From JAAYYM01 sp964483545 (GTDB lineage Bacteria > Bacillota > Clostridia > Lachnospirales > Lachnospiraceae), in the NCBI GenBank assembly GCA_964483545.1, contig CAZACC010000019.1:1-27228 (forward strand): a stretch of 27,228 bases of DNA, given 5' to 3'. Positions 8,284 through 16,126 of the stretch are shown piece by piece. Positions within the stretch are counted from its first letter, which is position 1. Every line of letters begins with the position of its first letter. The translations under genes were made by a program, and so were the position numbers. The notes under the pieces are model-generated. The model was not told the DNA's origin. It did not search any database and saw only the letters and a program-made list of their open reading frames with translations.

Positions 8284-9120
8284 TCAACCCCTTATAACTT
8301 TTTGATTCTGTCCTCTGGTTATACGCTGATATCTGCGAATTAGATTGATCAGCCACTGCGGAAAATGATTCATTCCAAACTGCTTGATATTCACGAACAC
8401 CATTTTTCGTTTAAACTGCTGCTCCGTCATCTCTATAATACCATACTTCTCACGAATGGTTCTTCCCTCAAGGAACGCCTCCTTCAGATTTACGGTAGAA
8501 ACGCCTTCTCGGCATACGATACACACAATTTCCTCTACATGAACAAATTTCTTACCATTTAAATATGACTTTAAAAGAAAATCATAGTCTGCTCCGATGC
8601 GGTAATTCAGGTCATACGGAACCTCCTGCATAAGCGTTGTCTTAATAAAGCAGGACTGGTGGCTAAACGGCATCTTATGCTTGATCTCGTCCATATGCTT
8701 TGGATAAGGATAATAATTGCCAAACTCGGCCTCCACCGCATCTCCATAGAGAATATCTGCCTCATTATAGGTATTCTCTTCAAAGACATGACGCAGAACA
8801 TCATCGGTAAAATATCTGTCATCGGCATTCATGAAATTGACCCATGTACCACTGCAGTGTGTAACAGCCTCGTTCATTGCATCATAAATTCCCTTGTCCT
8901 TCGATACAAGATGCTTAACTGCAATCCCCTTTTCCTCAAAAAGTTTTTTATACTCCTCTATGATCTCATTGGTACGGTCAGAAGAATCACCATCCTTGAT
9001 AACATATTCGTAATTGTCATAGGTCTGGTGCAGTACTGTCTCTAGAACGCCCTGTATATACTTTTCTGCATTATAGCAAACCGTAATCACTGAAACCACT
9101 GTTTCTAACCCTGTCGCCAT
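8284..9120 (-). CDS. Glycosyltransferase family 2, WcaA-like
   Basis: A 278-residue cytoplasmic inverting glycosyltransferase. VVSVITVCYNAEKYI opens the GT-A domain, DGDSSD (43-48) binds the nucleotide, the SKDKGIYDAMNEA block (about 73-85) is characteristic of a GT2 subgroup common in exopolysaccharide loci, and NADDRYF (98-104) is the DXD equivalent. The start has AGGAGAAGGGTATC before ATG. It follows the next glycosyltransferase gene after 95 bases and is close to or slightly overlaps its downstream neighbour, depending on that gene's start. The specific sugar is unknown. Confidence 0.85.
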   Translation of the reverse strand: MATGLETVVSVITVCYNAEKYIQGVLETVLHQTYDNYEYVIKDGDSSDRTNEIIEEYKKLFEEKGIAVKHLVSKDKGIYDAMNEAVTHCSGTWVNFMNADDRYFTDDVLRHVFEENTYNEADILYGDAVEAEFGNYYPYPKHMDEIKHKMPFSHQSCFIKTTLMQEVPYDLNYRIGADYDFLLKSYLNGKKFVHVEEIVCIVCREGVSTVNLKEAFLEGRTIREKYGIIEMTEQQFKRKMVFVNIKQFGMNHFPQWLINLIRRYQRITRGQNQKVIRG

Positions 9121-9215
9121 GATACCCTTCTCCTAAACTGCTGCAAACTCTATATTGACCATATAAAACTATAAAATCATTCACTACTGCTCCCATTTAA
9201 TCGATGTTCAATCAA

Positions 9216-10268
9216 TCACTCGGTTTTGCAATACAGTGAGAAAAAGACATATAATAAGCGAATACAATGACACTTTAACAGTATAAAAGGTATCTTCTTC
9301 GCCCCGCTTACCAGAGACAGATCAATCTTCTGGATGGCCTCTAAATAAGGATCAGCTGCCACAATCTGCTTCATTTCCCTGATCTTCGTTCCGAATGATT
9401 TCGGATTATCCGGATGCAGAAAATCAATCTTCATATCATCTAAAAAGAAAAAAACGCATCTCATATAATAGATCTGCATAAATTTTTCTGATTTGTTATG
9501 ATTTACGATAAAATCTCTGAATTCCCGTAATGCACCCTCGAAGACATCAATTCCGTGCTCGTGATATCTGTGTACACCAGATGCGGCATGCTGTCTGTAA
9601 TAATAGAAGCAGCGGTTCATGAAAATAATCTTGTCCGCCTTTTCAAAAACATTCATGTTAAAGACAACATCCTCTGCACGATCAACCTCTGGATTCAATC
9701 GCAACTTCTCGCGCAACAGAAATTCCCTGTTATAGAGCTTGTTCCAGATCACTCCGGTCGCTGCCTTCGCACTGATGGCTGGATAAAAGCCCATATCACC
9801 AACTAAAAGTTTCATCTGCAGAAGTTCTTTTAGTTCGGGCGTAAATTCCTCAATGTCCTCATGAAAAGAAATATACGGAACCTGCTTGTCTGTGCCCTCA
9901 TAAATCTTGGTTGCTCCCCAGAATAAGAAATCCGGCTGTGTCTTCTCTGCTTTTTCATAGACAACCTCACAATTATTCGGTGCAATATAGTCATCACCAT
10001 CCACATACATCAGCCACTTGGAGGAGGCCCGTTCAATGGCATAATTTCTCCAGACACAGTAGCCCTCGTCCTTCTCCTGCATGAGATAGATCCGGGCATC
10101 CTTACCTGCATACTCCATGCAGACTCTGTTGCAAACCTCATCCACGGGGTCCACAATCAGAATCACTTCAATATCGTGCAGCGTCTGCTGTAGAATGCTG
10201 TCAAGGCAGATGCGCAAGTACTTCTCTTCTATTTTAAATGCAGGAACTGCTACCGTTACCTTTGCCAT
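9216..10268 (-). CDS. Glycosyltransferase family 2
   Basis: A 350-residue GT-A enzyme with TVAVPAFKIEEKYL at the N-terminus and the DGDDYI metal-binding motif at 90-95. The usual N-terminal acidic motif (D-x-S-x-D) is changed to DPVDE around residues 40-44. The C-terminal half is rich in aromatic residues (YYYRQHAASG, then a region with several Tyr and Phe), as in CPS/EPS glycosyltransferases. AGGTGG lies nine bases before the ATG. The 95 bases after its stop hold no recognisable terminator. Sugar specificity cannot be inferred. Confidence 0.83.
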   Translation of the reverse strand: MAKVTVAVPAFKIEEKYLRICLDSILQQTLHDIEVILIVDPVDEVCNRVCMEYAGKDARIYLMQEKDEGYCVWRNYAIERASSKWLMYVDGDDYIAPNNCEVVYEKAEKTQPDFLFWGATKIYEGTDKQVPYISFHEDIEEFTPELKELLQMKLLVGDMGFYPAISAKAATGVIWNKLYNREFLLREKLRLNPEVDRAEDVVFNMNVFEKADKIIFMNRCFYYYRQHAASGVHRYHEHGIDVFEGALREFRDFIVNHNKSEKFMQIYYMRCVFFFLDDMKIDFLHPDNPKSFGTKIREMKQIVAADPYLEAIQKIDLSLVSGAKKIPFILLKCHCIRLLYVFFSLYCKTE

Positions 10269-10311
10269 GATCTTCTACCACCTGATTCAACTTCTATATC
10301 CTGTTTCTGCT

Positions 10312-11454
10312 TTATATGTTTTTTAGTTCAAATGTCTGAATTGCCTCCACCATGCGCTCCCAAGAGAATCGCTGTTCCTCCGCATGAATGTTTTCTATAA
10401 ATTCCTGTTCCTTCTCTGCCTCAAAGTAATGTATAATTGCCTCAGCCAGTCCATTCACATCCTTTGGTTCAACGATGTAGCCAGTCTGGTTATCCGTGAC
10501 AACCTCTGGCAGTCCGCCGACATTCGTCACTATGACCGGCTTTGTAAAACCGTATGCGATCTGCACAATACCGCTTTGTGTTGCTGATTCATAAGGAAGT
10601 ACGACAAGATCAGATGCTGCAAAGTACTTTTCCACTTCTTTATCCGGTGTATAACCATCCTTGATGAGCACTGTATCCTTCACGCCACACGTCTGGATTA
10701 GGTTCAGATAAGTCTCCTGATCCTCACCGAAATCACCGACAATCATCAGCTTCACATCCTGCAGCCTCTTATCGATCTGTGGGAGTGCTTCTATTAGGTA
10801 TTGCAATCCCTTATAGGGTCTGACATAGCCAAAGAAGAGTAATACTTTTTCTTCTGTACGAAGTCCCAGCAGCTCACGTGCATGCTCTTTAGACATATTT
10901 TCTAGCTTAAAAGCATTGTAGGTTGGATGCACTTGAACCTTGTATGCGGCATCTGGCTTAATGGAAAGCAAATCTTTCGCCTCTGTCTGCGAATGCAAGA
11001 CAAAACCATCACCCTGTTTTAGCACCATTCGGGTCAGCTTCTGATCTAACGGAAATCTTTCATGAGGGAAGACATTATGACAAATGAATATCAATCTTTT
11101 CTTACGCAACAGTTTTGCCAGAACATAATAACAGGGAGCAAAATACGGATGCCACCATTCGATTATGACCGTCTGTGCCGACATCTTTTGAATCTGCCCC
11201 GCTGTTTTCACCCAATTGAATGGATTTGCAGTATTTAAAAGATACTTCGTATCTTCAATTTTGAAGCTATCATTGGAATAATCCTTCTGTTCCCGTCTTA
11301 ACATGAGCTTCGGATACTGCATTTTATAGGAAATCATCTCTACTGCATAGGATTTCTGAAGTGCCCGGCATAAAAGACCCGTATAATGGGCGATTCCGCC
11401 TTTGTATGGATAGACTGGACCAATCAGAACAATGCTATTGTTGTTCGCTATCAT
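10312..11454 (-). CDS. Glycosyltransferase family 4 (GT-B fold)
   Basis: A retaining glycosyltransferase of 380 residues. The N-terminal domain starts IVLIGPVYPYKGGIAHYTGLL, with the glycine-rich acceptor-side loop. The C-terminal Glycos_transf_1 domain has LLFFGYVRPYKGLQYLIEAL, DLVVLPYESATQSGIVQIAYG (the E-x7-E-type donor site) and PVIVTNVGGLPEVV. An in-frame ATG pair further upstream (11469) exists, but the ATG at 11454 has GAGGAAAGAA directly before it and was preferred. It overlaps the end of the upstream polyprenyl-type glycosyltransferase gene by 20 bases, indicating coupled translation. Its likely role is a mannosyl-, glucosyl- or related transferase in the glycan locus. Confidence 0.87.
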   Translation of the reverse strand: MIANNNSIVLIGPVYPYKGGIAHYTGLLCRALQKSYAVEMISYKMQYPKLMLRREQKDYSNDSFKIEDTKYLLNTANPFNWVKTAGQIQKMSAQTVIIEWWHPYFAPCYYVLAKLLRKKRLIFICHNVFPHERFPLDQKLTRMVLKQGDGFVLHSQTEAKDLLSIKPDAAYKVQVHPTYNAFKLENMSKEHARELLGLRTEEKVLLFFGYVRPYKGLQYLIEALPQIDKRLQDVKLMIVGDFGEDQETYLNLIQTCGVKDTVLIKDGYTPDKEVEKYFAASDLVVLPYESATQSGIVQIAYGFTKPVIVTNVGGLPEVVTDNQTGYIVEPKDVNGLAEAIIHYFEAEKEQEFIENIHAEEQRFSWERMVEAIQTFELKNI

Positions 11455-12400
11455 TTCTTTCCTCATCATACTGCATCTTGCGTACTCTGTACTGAATATC
11501 CTCTAAGATCTTCCTGTTAGAAGCAACGACATCCGCCTGCAGACCTACGATAAAAGTCATAAATCCCAACAGCATCAATGTACTTGCAAGGACGAGAGAC
11601 TGAATATGTCCATCACCAGTGCCTGCAAAGAAATAAATTAGAAATCGAACGGATACTGCAACACCGCATAAAAATGGAATCATACCGACAGCACTAAAAA
11701 ACGTCAATGGTCTATACATCATATAAGCACGCATAATAGTCAGCATGGATTTCTTCACATATGAAAACATACTGTGGAACAGTCTGGATTCGCGCAGCTC
11801 TGGATTCGTCCTAATCGGCACAGAGGTAATCGCCATATTATTTCTACCCGCCTGTACGATGGTTTCTAATGTATAGGTATAATTATTCATAACATTGATA
11901 TGTAGTGCTGCATCTCTGGAGTAAGCACGAAATCCGCTTGGGGCATCTGGAATGTCTGTCTTGGAAGCCTTTCTGACTACATAACTGCCAAAATGCTGCA
12001 GCTTCTTCTTTAATGGAGAAAAATGTTCCGTAGCATCAATCGGACGCTCTCCGACTACAATATCAGCTTTCTTATCTAAAATCGGACGTACCAGCTTCTC
12101 AATGTCTGCACCGCAGTACTGATTGTCTGCATCAGTGTTGACGATGATATCGGCTCCGTTACGTAAGCATGCATCGATTCCTGCCATAAAACCCTTGGCA
12201 AGTCCCTTGTTCTTACGAAAGCTGACAATATGGTGTACGCCCCAGTTTCTGGCAACCTCTACTGTACGATCTACACTGCCATCATTGATGATCAAATATT
12301 CGATCGTATCAATTCCATCCATATGCTTTGGAAGATCATTCAATGCAATCTCCAATGTATCTGCCTCATTCAGGCAGGGTATCTGAATAATCAGCTTCAT
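11435..12400 (-). CDS. Membrane-anchored GT2, polyprenyl-phosphate sugar synthase type
   Basis: A 321-residue protein with an N-terminal DPM1-like GT-A domain (IIQIPCLNEADTL, NDGSVD at 39-44, NTDADNQY at 88-95, DAPSGFRAYSRDA around 152-164). Two membrane helices follow at about 233-259 and 267-288, with a charged C-terminal tail. This layout fits enzymes that load a sugar on undecaprenyl phosphate or extend a lipid-linked glycan at the inner membrane face. It lies two bases after another GT2 of similar architecture and overlaps the GT4 gene. GAGAGGAAGTATAGAG precedes the ATG. Sugar identity is unknown. Confidence 0.85.
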   Translation of the reverse strand: MKLIIQIPCLNEADTLEIALNDLPKHMDGIDTIEYLIINDGSVDRTVEVARNWGVHHIVSFRKNKGLAKGFMAGIDACLRNGADIIVNTDADNQYCGADIEKLVRPILDKKADIVVGERPIDATEHFSPLKKKLQHFGSYVVRKASKTDIPDAPSGFRAYSRDAALHINVMNNYTYTLETIVQAGRNNMAITSVPIRTNPELRESRLFHSMFSYVKKSMLTIMRAYMMYRPLTFFSAVGMIPFLCGVAVSVRFLIYFFAGTGDGHIQSLVLASTLMLLGFMTFIVGLQADVVASNRKILEDIQYRVRKMQYDEERNDSEQQ

Positions 12401-12402
12401 CT

Positions 12403-13341
12403 CTATACTTCCTCTCTGGATATATAAATTGGACGATTCTTTGTCTCAAGGTATGTTTTAGATAGATACTGCCCCATAATGCCAATACAGAACAACTGTA
12501 TCCCTCCAAGCAATAATATAATGCAGACCATTGACGGCCATCCGCTAGTCGGATCCCCAAAAATAGTTGCGCGAATAATAATCACAATAATCATAATGAA
12601 AGCAGCGATACAAAACAGCAGTCCGAATCCCGTGGCAAGTGCCAGCGGCGTTGTTGAAAATGCAATAATACCCTCCAGAGAATAAACAAAAAGCTTCCAG
12701 AATGACCATTTTGTCTCTCCGGCAACACGCTCTATATTCTCATATTCCAGCCACTTGGTCTTAAAACCGACCCAGCCGTATATGCCCTTCGTAAAACGGT
12801 TATACTCACGCATAGAGAGGATTGCATCTGCCATCGTTCTCGTCATGATCCTAAAATCCCTGGCACCATCTACAATTTCTGTCTTTGACAGTTTTCCCAT
12901 CAATTTATAAAAACACCTTGCAAAAAAAGAACGAATTGGCGGTTCTCCTTTGCGTGTCATTCGTCTGGTTGCCGCCGAATCATAACCTTCCTCTACAATT
13001 GCTGCATACATTTGGGGTAATAAAGCAGGAGGATCCTGCAAATCAGCATCCATCAGTACTAAATAATCGCCCTTTGACTTCTCAATTCCAGCATAGATGG
13101 CTGCCTCTTTTCCAAAATTTCTGGAAAAAGATACATAGCGAACTCTCTCATCAGCCTTGCGCATCTCTTTCACGATATCCAAAGTATGATCTGTCGAACC
13201 ATCATCTATGAATAATAATTCAAACTCAACATCTGGATATTTTTCACCAAATACAGCGATTGTTTTTTTGATCTCTTCATAAAAAAACGGTACAGCCTGC
13301 TCTTCGTTATAGCACGGTACAACAACAGTTAATAATTTCAT
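12403..13341 (-). CDS. Undecaprenyl-phosphate glycosyltransferase, GtrB/DPM1-like
   Basis: A 312-residue GT2 with TVVVPCYNEEQAVPFF at the N-terminus, DDGSTDHT (46-53), DADLQDPP (98-105) and the conserved RKGEPPIRSFFARCFYKLM segment (130-148). Two C-terminal membrane helices lie at about 232-258 and 270-292. This is the GtrB/ArnC/YkcC architecture: transfer of a hexose from a nucleotide sugar to undecaprenyl phosphate, the product being used outside the membrane. It is the first gene of the glycan locus in transcription order, with TTAGGAGGAACAA before ATG, and starts 9 bases after trhP. No GtrA-type flippase gene is adjacent. Confidence 0.88.
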   Translation of the reverse strand: MKLLTVVVPCYNEEQAVPFFYEEIKKTIAVFGEKYPDVEFELLFIDDGSTDHTLDIVKEMRKADERVRYVSFSRNFGKEAAIYAGIEKSKGDYLVLMDADLQDPPALLPQMYAAIVEEGYDSAATRRMTRKGEPPIRSFFARCFYKLMGKLSKTEIVDGARDFRIMTRTMADAILSMREYNRFTKGIYGWVGFKTKWLEYENIERVAGETKWSFWKLFVYSLEGIIAFSTTPLALATGFGLLFCIAAFIMIIVIIIRATIFGDPTSGWPSMVCIILLLGGIQLFCIGIMGQYLSKTYLETKNRPIYISREEV

Positions 13342-13350
13342 TTGTTCCTC

Positions 13351-14622
13351 CTAATCAGGAATTTCACATCTCACTCTCAAAATATCTCCCAGCGCAGGAT
13401 TCACACTCAGCTTTACCTGCAGTCTCTGCTGTGGATGCGGTGCACTTTCCTGTTCACTGCCGTCTTCCGCCCGGATAGATAGTACCTGTGTAAAAACATT
13501 ATCTCCACTTGTCTTCATAATCTCTATTTCTTCACCCACAGAGAATTTGTTTTTCTGTTCCAGTTTAAAATAACCATCGTTTACGGCTTCTCCTATTATT
13601 CCGAGGTATGTATATTCTTTTATATAGGTATTATTGTCATAAATCTGTGCATCAGAATCTGGCTTTCCAAAATAGAAACCAGTTGTGAACTGCCGATAAG
13701 TACACTTTGAGATCTCCTCAAGATACCAAGGCATGTTCTCCCTATACTTCTCCTCTGACTCAAAATAGTCATCGATTGCTTTTCGATAGGTTCTTGCCAC
13801 CGCTGCAACATATAAAGCTGTTTTCATCCTGCCTTCAATCTTGAACGAATCTATTCCTGCCTCTACCATTTCAGGAATAGATTCAATCATACATAGATCC
13901 TTGGAATTGAATAAAAAAGTGCCTCTTTCATTCTCATAAACCGGCAGATATTCCCCTGGTCTGGTTTCTTCCATAATAGCGTATTTCCAGCGACATGGAT
14001 GTGTACAGGCTCCCTGATTGGCATCACGTCCGGTAAAATAATTGCTGAGAAGACATCGGCCAGAATAGGAGATGCACATGGCACCATGCATGAAGCTCTC
14101 AATTTCCATTTCCTCTGGTATGTGTTCCCTTATTTCCTTGATTTCCTTCAACGACAGCTCTCTGGCAGATACCACTCTTTTAGCGCCCTGATCGTACCAG
14201 AACTGATAGGTTAAATAATTTGTATTATTTGCCTGTGTACTGATGTGAATCTCTATCTCTGGGCAGATCCTTTTGGCTATCATAAACATACCTGGATCTG
14301 AAATGATCAGTGCATCTGGAGCTGCTCCCTTTAATTCTCTAAAATATGCTTCTGCTCCCTCGAGATCCTCATTATGAGCGAGTATATTTGCTGTAATATA
14401 GACTTTTCTATTATGGGCATGGGCGTACTGAATTCCCTCTCTGATTTCTTCCATAGAGAAATTCTTTGCTTTTGCACGCAACCCAAATGCCTCGCCGCCG
14501 ATGTAGACAGCATCAGCACCGTAGTTAACTGCAGTCTTCAGCACTTCCAGACTGCTTGCCGGTACTAACAATTCCGGCTTCTTTCTATCAATCGTTTGAT
14601 TCTGTTTTTTCTGTTCCGTCAT
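13351..14622 (-). CDS. trhP: Peptidase U32-family tRNA hydroxylation protein TrhP
   Basis: A 423-residue U32 protein. ELLVPASSLEVLKTAV and YGADAVYIGG open the TIM-barrel-like domain. The U32 signature ESFMHGAMCISYSGRC covers residues 175-190, with C183 and C190, followed by CTHPC (C206, C210), the cysteines expected to bind an iron-sulfur cluster. Despite the 'peptidase' name, Bacillus and E. coli homologues make 5-hydroxyuridine at wobble U34 of tRNA from prephenate-derived chemistry. The next gene upstream, trmR, methylates that product, and the pair is also adjacent in Bacillus. The length equals that of Bacillus YrrO. The ribosome binding site is weak, so coupling to trmR 18 bases upstream is likely. 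Confidence 0.9.
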   Translation of the reverse strand: MTEQKKQNQTIDRKKPELLVPASSLEVLKTAVNYGADAVYIGGEAFGLRAKAKNFSMEEIREGIQYAHAHNRKVYITANILAHNEDLEGAEAYFRELKGAAPDALIISDPGMFMIAKRICPEIEIHISTQANNTNYLTYQFWYDQGAKRVVSARELSLKEIKEIREHIPEEMEIESFMHGAMCISYSGRCLLSNYFTGRDANQGACTHPCRWKYAIMEETRPGEYLPVYENERGTFLFNSKDLCMIESIPEMVEAGIDSFKIEGRMKTALYVAAVARTYRKAIDDYFESEEKYRENMPWYLEEISKCTYRQFTTGFYFGKPDSDAQIYDNNTYIKEYTYLGIIGEAVNDGYFKLEQKNKFSVGEEIEIMKTSGDNVFTQVLSIRAEDGSEQESAPHPQQRLQVKLSVNPALGDILRVRCEIPD

Positions 14623-14640
14623 AATCTGATATTAACTCTC

Positions 14641-15300
14641 TCAATTCTGTTTTTTTACACTGATGGTAATCCCATCGCCCATCGGCAAGATGGAAGTCGT
14701 CAGTTCCTCTGAACTCATCAGCTCATACAGATAATCTCTCATCCGCGCATGAATCGTCCTGTTTCTTCTAGTCACCGCAAACCTTGATTCTATTATATCA
14801 CCATCCTGCAGTACATTATCTGAGATCAGGATTCCTCCGCCCGTCAGTAATCTCATGATGTCAGGTAAGAAATTTAAATACTGCCCTTTGGCTGCATCCA
14901 TAAAAATAAAATCATATTTGCTTGCTTTCTGATCCGCAAGACTTTTCAGCACATCTGCTGCGTCTCCCTCAATCAGCTCAATCTTCTCTTCACATTGTCC
15001 TCTTTGAATATTTTCTCTCGCAATCGGTATCCGTTTCTCATACTTTTCAATTGTAGTGATCCTACAGTTCTCAGGAGCATACTCAGCCATCAGCAAAGCT
15101 GAAAATCCTGTTGCTGTACCGACCTCCAGTATATGCTTTGGCTGACTGATTTCCAGCATCAATTTTAAAAGATTCTGTGTTTCCCGTCTGATAATCGGCA
15201 CTCTTGTCCGCAAAGCCTCTGATTCTATTTCATTCAGAAACGGGGTATTTCCTTTATCCAGAGAATTAATATATGCTACGATTCTTTCATCTGCTATCAC
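14641..15300 (-). CDS. trmR: tRNA 5-hydroxyuridine O-methyltransferase TrmR
   Basis: A 219-residue class I SAM methyltransferase of the COMT-like O-methyltransferase family (Bacillus YrrM). SAM motif I is HILEVGTATGFSALL (56-70), the metal/substrate segment is FIFMDAAKGQY (131-141), and GGILISDNVLQDG (154-166) follows. It would methylate ho5U34 to 5-methoxyuridine in tRNAs. The start codon is GTG, overlapping the stop of the preceding gene as GTGA, with AGAGGA about ten bases upstream, a layout that implies translational coupling. The next gene, trhP, makes the hydroxyl group used here. Confidence 0.88.
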   Translation of the reverse strand: MIADERIVAYINSLDKGNTPFLNEIESEALRTRVPIIRRETQNLLKLMLEISQPKHILEVGTATGFSALLMAEYAPENCRITTIEKYEKRIPIARENIQRGQCEEKIELIEGDAADVLKSLADQKASKYDFIFMDAAKGQYLNFLPDIMRLLTGGGILISDNVLQDGDIIESRFAVTRRNRTIHARMRDYLYELMSSEELTTSILPMGDGITISVKKQN

Positions 15301-15737
15301 TCTACGGCATCCTCTTCATCTGCTGGTACTGGTGCTGTATCCTCTTTATTATTAAACTCTTCTCCATCCTCTGGCGCATTTGCTGCCATGATCCTCATCA
15401 TATCTTCTGCTGTCATTGATGTGTTTAAGGTATAAGCACCAGGTTGGATTTTACCCTTAAAACTTGACAATTTCTCCTGCACGTAAAACAACTGTGCATC
15501 CTTGATCAGACCCTTCTCCTGCAACATCTTTCCGATATCCATAACGCTTTTTCCCTGTGTAATTGTCACATCGACATCTCTGCCTGGTTCAACTGACATC
15601 GGCTCCTCTGCAAATATACGATAGCCAAAATCATAAGCCTTAAAACCTGCTTGGTAAATAAAAAACACCAGCACGATTACAGCTAAGATTCTAAATATTG
15701 TCCCTATCAATGAAAACGTCAATTGCTTGATTTTCAC
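15297..15737 (-). CDS. MltG-like protein reduced to membrane anchor and LysM-like domain
   Basis: A 146-residue protein. One membrane helix (about residues 12-30) is followed by a segment matching the N-terminal LysM-like part of MltG/YceG: VDVTITQGKSVMDIGKMLQEKGLI, then QPGAYTLNTSMTAEDMMRIMA. Full MltG enzymes of about 330-380 residues continue with a catalytic YceG domain containing the essential glutamate. Here the protein ends in an acidic, disordered tail (GEEFNNKEDTAPVPADEEDAVE), so it should not cut peptidoglycan. It occupies the same locus as Bacillus yrrL (mltG), just before trmR. No catalytic remnant is visible downstream, so it looks like a maintained short form rather than a fresh pseudogene. 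The start is GTG with AGGAGG seven bases upstream. Confidence 0.8.
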   Translation of the reverse strand: MKIKQLTFSLIGTIFRILAVIVLVFFIYQAGFKAYDFGYRIFAEEPMSVEPGRDVDVTITQGKSVMDIGKMLQEKGLIKDAQLFYVQEKLSSFKGKIQPGAYTLNTSMTAEDMMRIMAANAPEDGEEFNNKEDTAPVPADEEDAVE

Positions 15738-15744
15738 TATATTT

Positions 15745-15750
15745 CCTCCT
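15745..15750 (-). promoter_or_regulatory. Ribosome binding site deciding the GTG start of the MltG-like gene
   Basis: AGGAGG on the minus strand lies seven bases before the GTG at 15737. No ATG lies at suitable spacing, and the translated N-terminus (a basic start then a membrane helix) fits this start. Confidence 0.75.
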
Positions 15751-15767
15751 GCGGTATTTCTTACTGA

Positions 15768-16106
15768 TTATTCAAAATCAATTTCCTGTACCAAGTGCGA
15801 TAAAATGTCCTGAAACAGCCTACAGAAATCAAGCTCTGCCTGCATAAAATCATTTACGCGAGAATCCTCACATAATTCCTCCAGTTTTTCTTCCAATCGT
15901 TCTGACTCATCTAAAATATCTACATTTTCTGGTGTATTTTGTATCTTGAGGTTTAAAGCGCGAAGCTCTTCGATCTTAGCTCTCGCCTCTGGGTCTGTAT
16001 CGATGCTGTTCTTTTGACTTTGATATTGTCTGTATACCTCAGTCCGTTTCATTTCATCAATTAAATTATCGACGGCAGCATCCAGGCTGTTCCTTATGAT
16101 CTTCAT
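15768..16106 (-). CDS. YlbF-family protein
   Basis: A small, mostly helical, charged protein of 112 residues matching the YlbF/YmcA (Com_YlbF) family: an N-terminal amphipathic helix (NSLDAAVDNLIDEMKRTEVYRQYQ), a central charged helix and a C-terminal QAELDFCRLFQDILSHLVQEI helix. In Bacillus, YlbF (RicF) works with YmcA and YaaT to influence RNase Y mRNA processing and development. Here the gene follows RNase J by 20 bases, which suggests an RNA-decay role. The frame is open upstream into the RNase J gene, but the ATG at 16106 has GGGGAGAGGAAG about ten bases upstream and gives a normal family N-terminus. Confidence 0.8.
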   Translation of the reverse strand: MKIIRNSLDAAVDNLIDEMKRTEVYRQYQSQKNSIDTDPEARAKIEELRALNLKIQNTPENVDILDESERLEEKLEELCEDSRVNDFMQAELDFCRLFQDILSHLVQEIDFE

Positions 16107-16126
16107 GCAAAATATCTTCCTCTCCC

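Noticed and set aside
13342..13350. A hidden terminator or promoter between trhP and the first glycosyltransferase gene
   Set aside because: Only 9 bases separate the stop from the next start, filled by the ribosome binding site AGGAGG.
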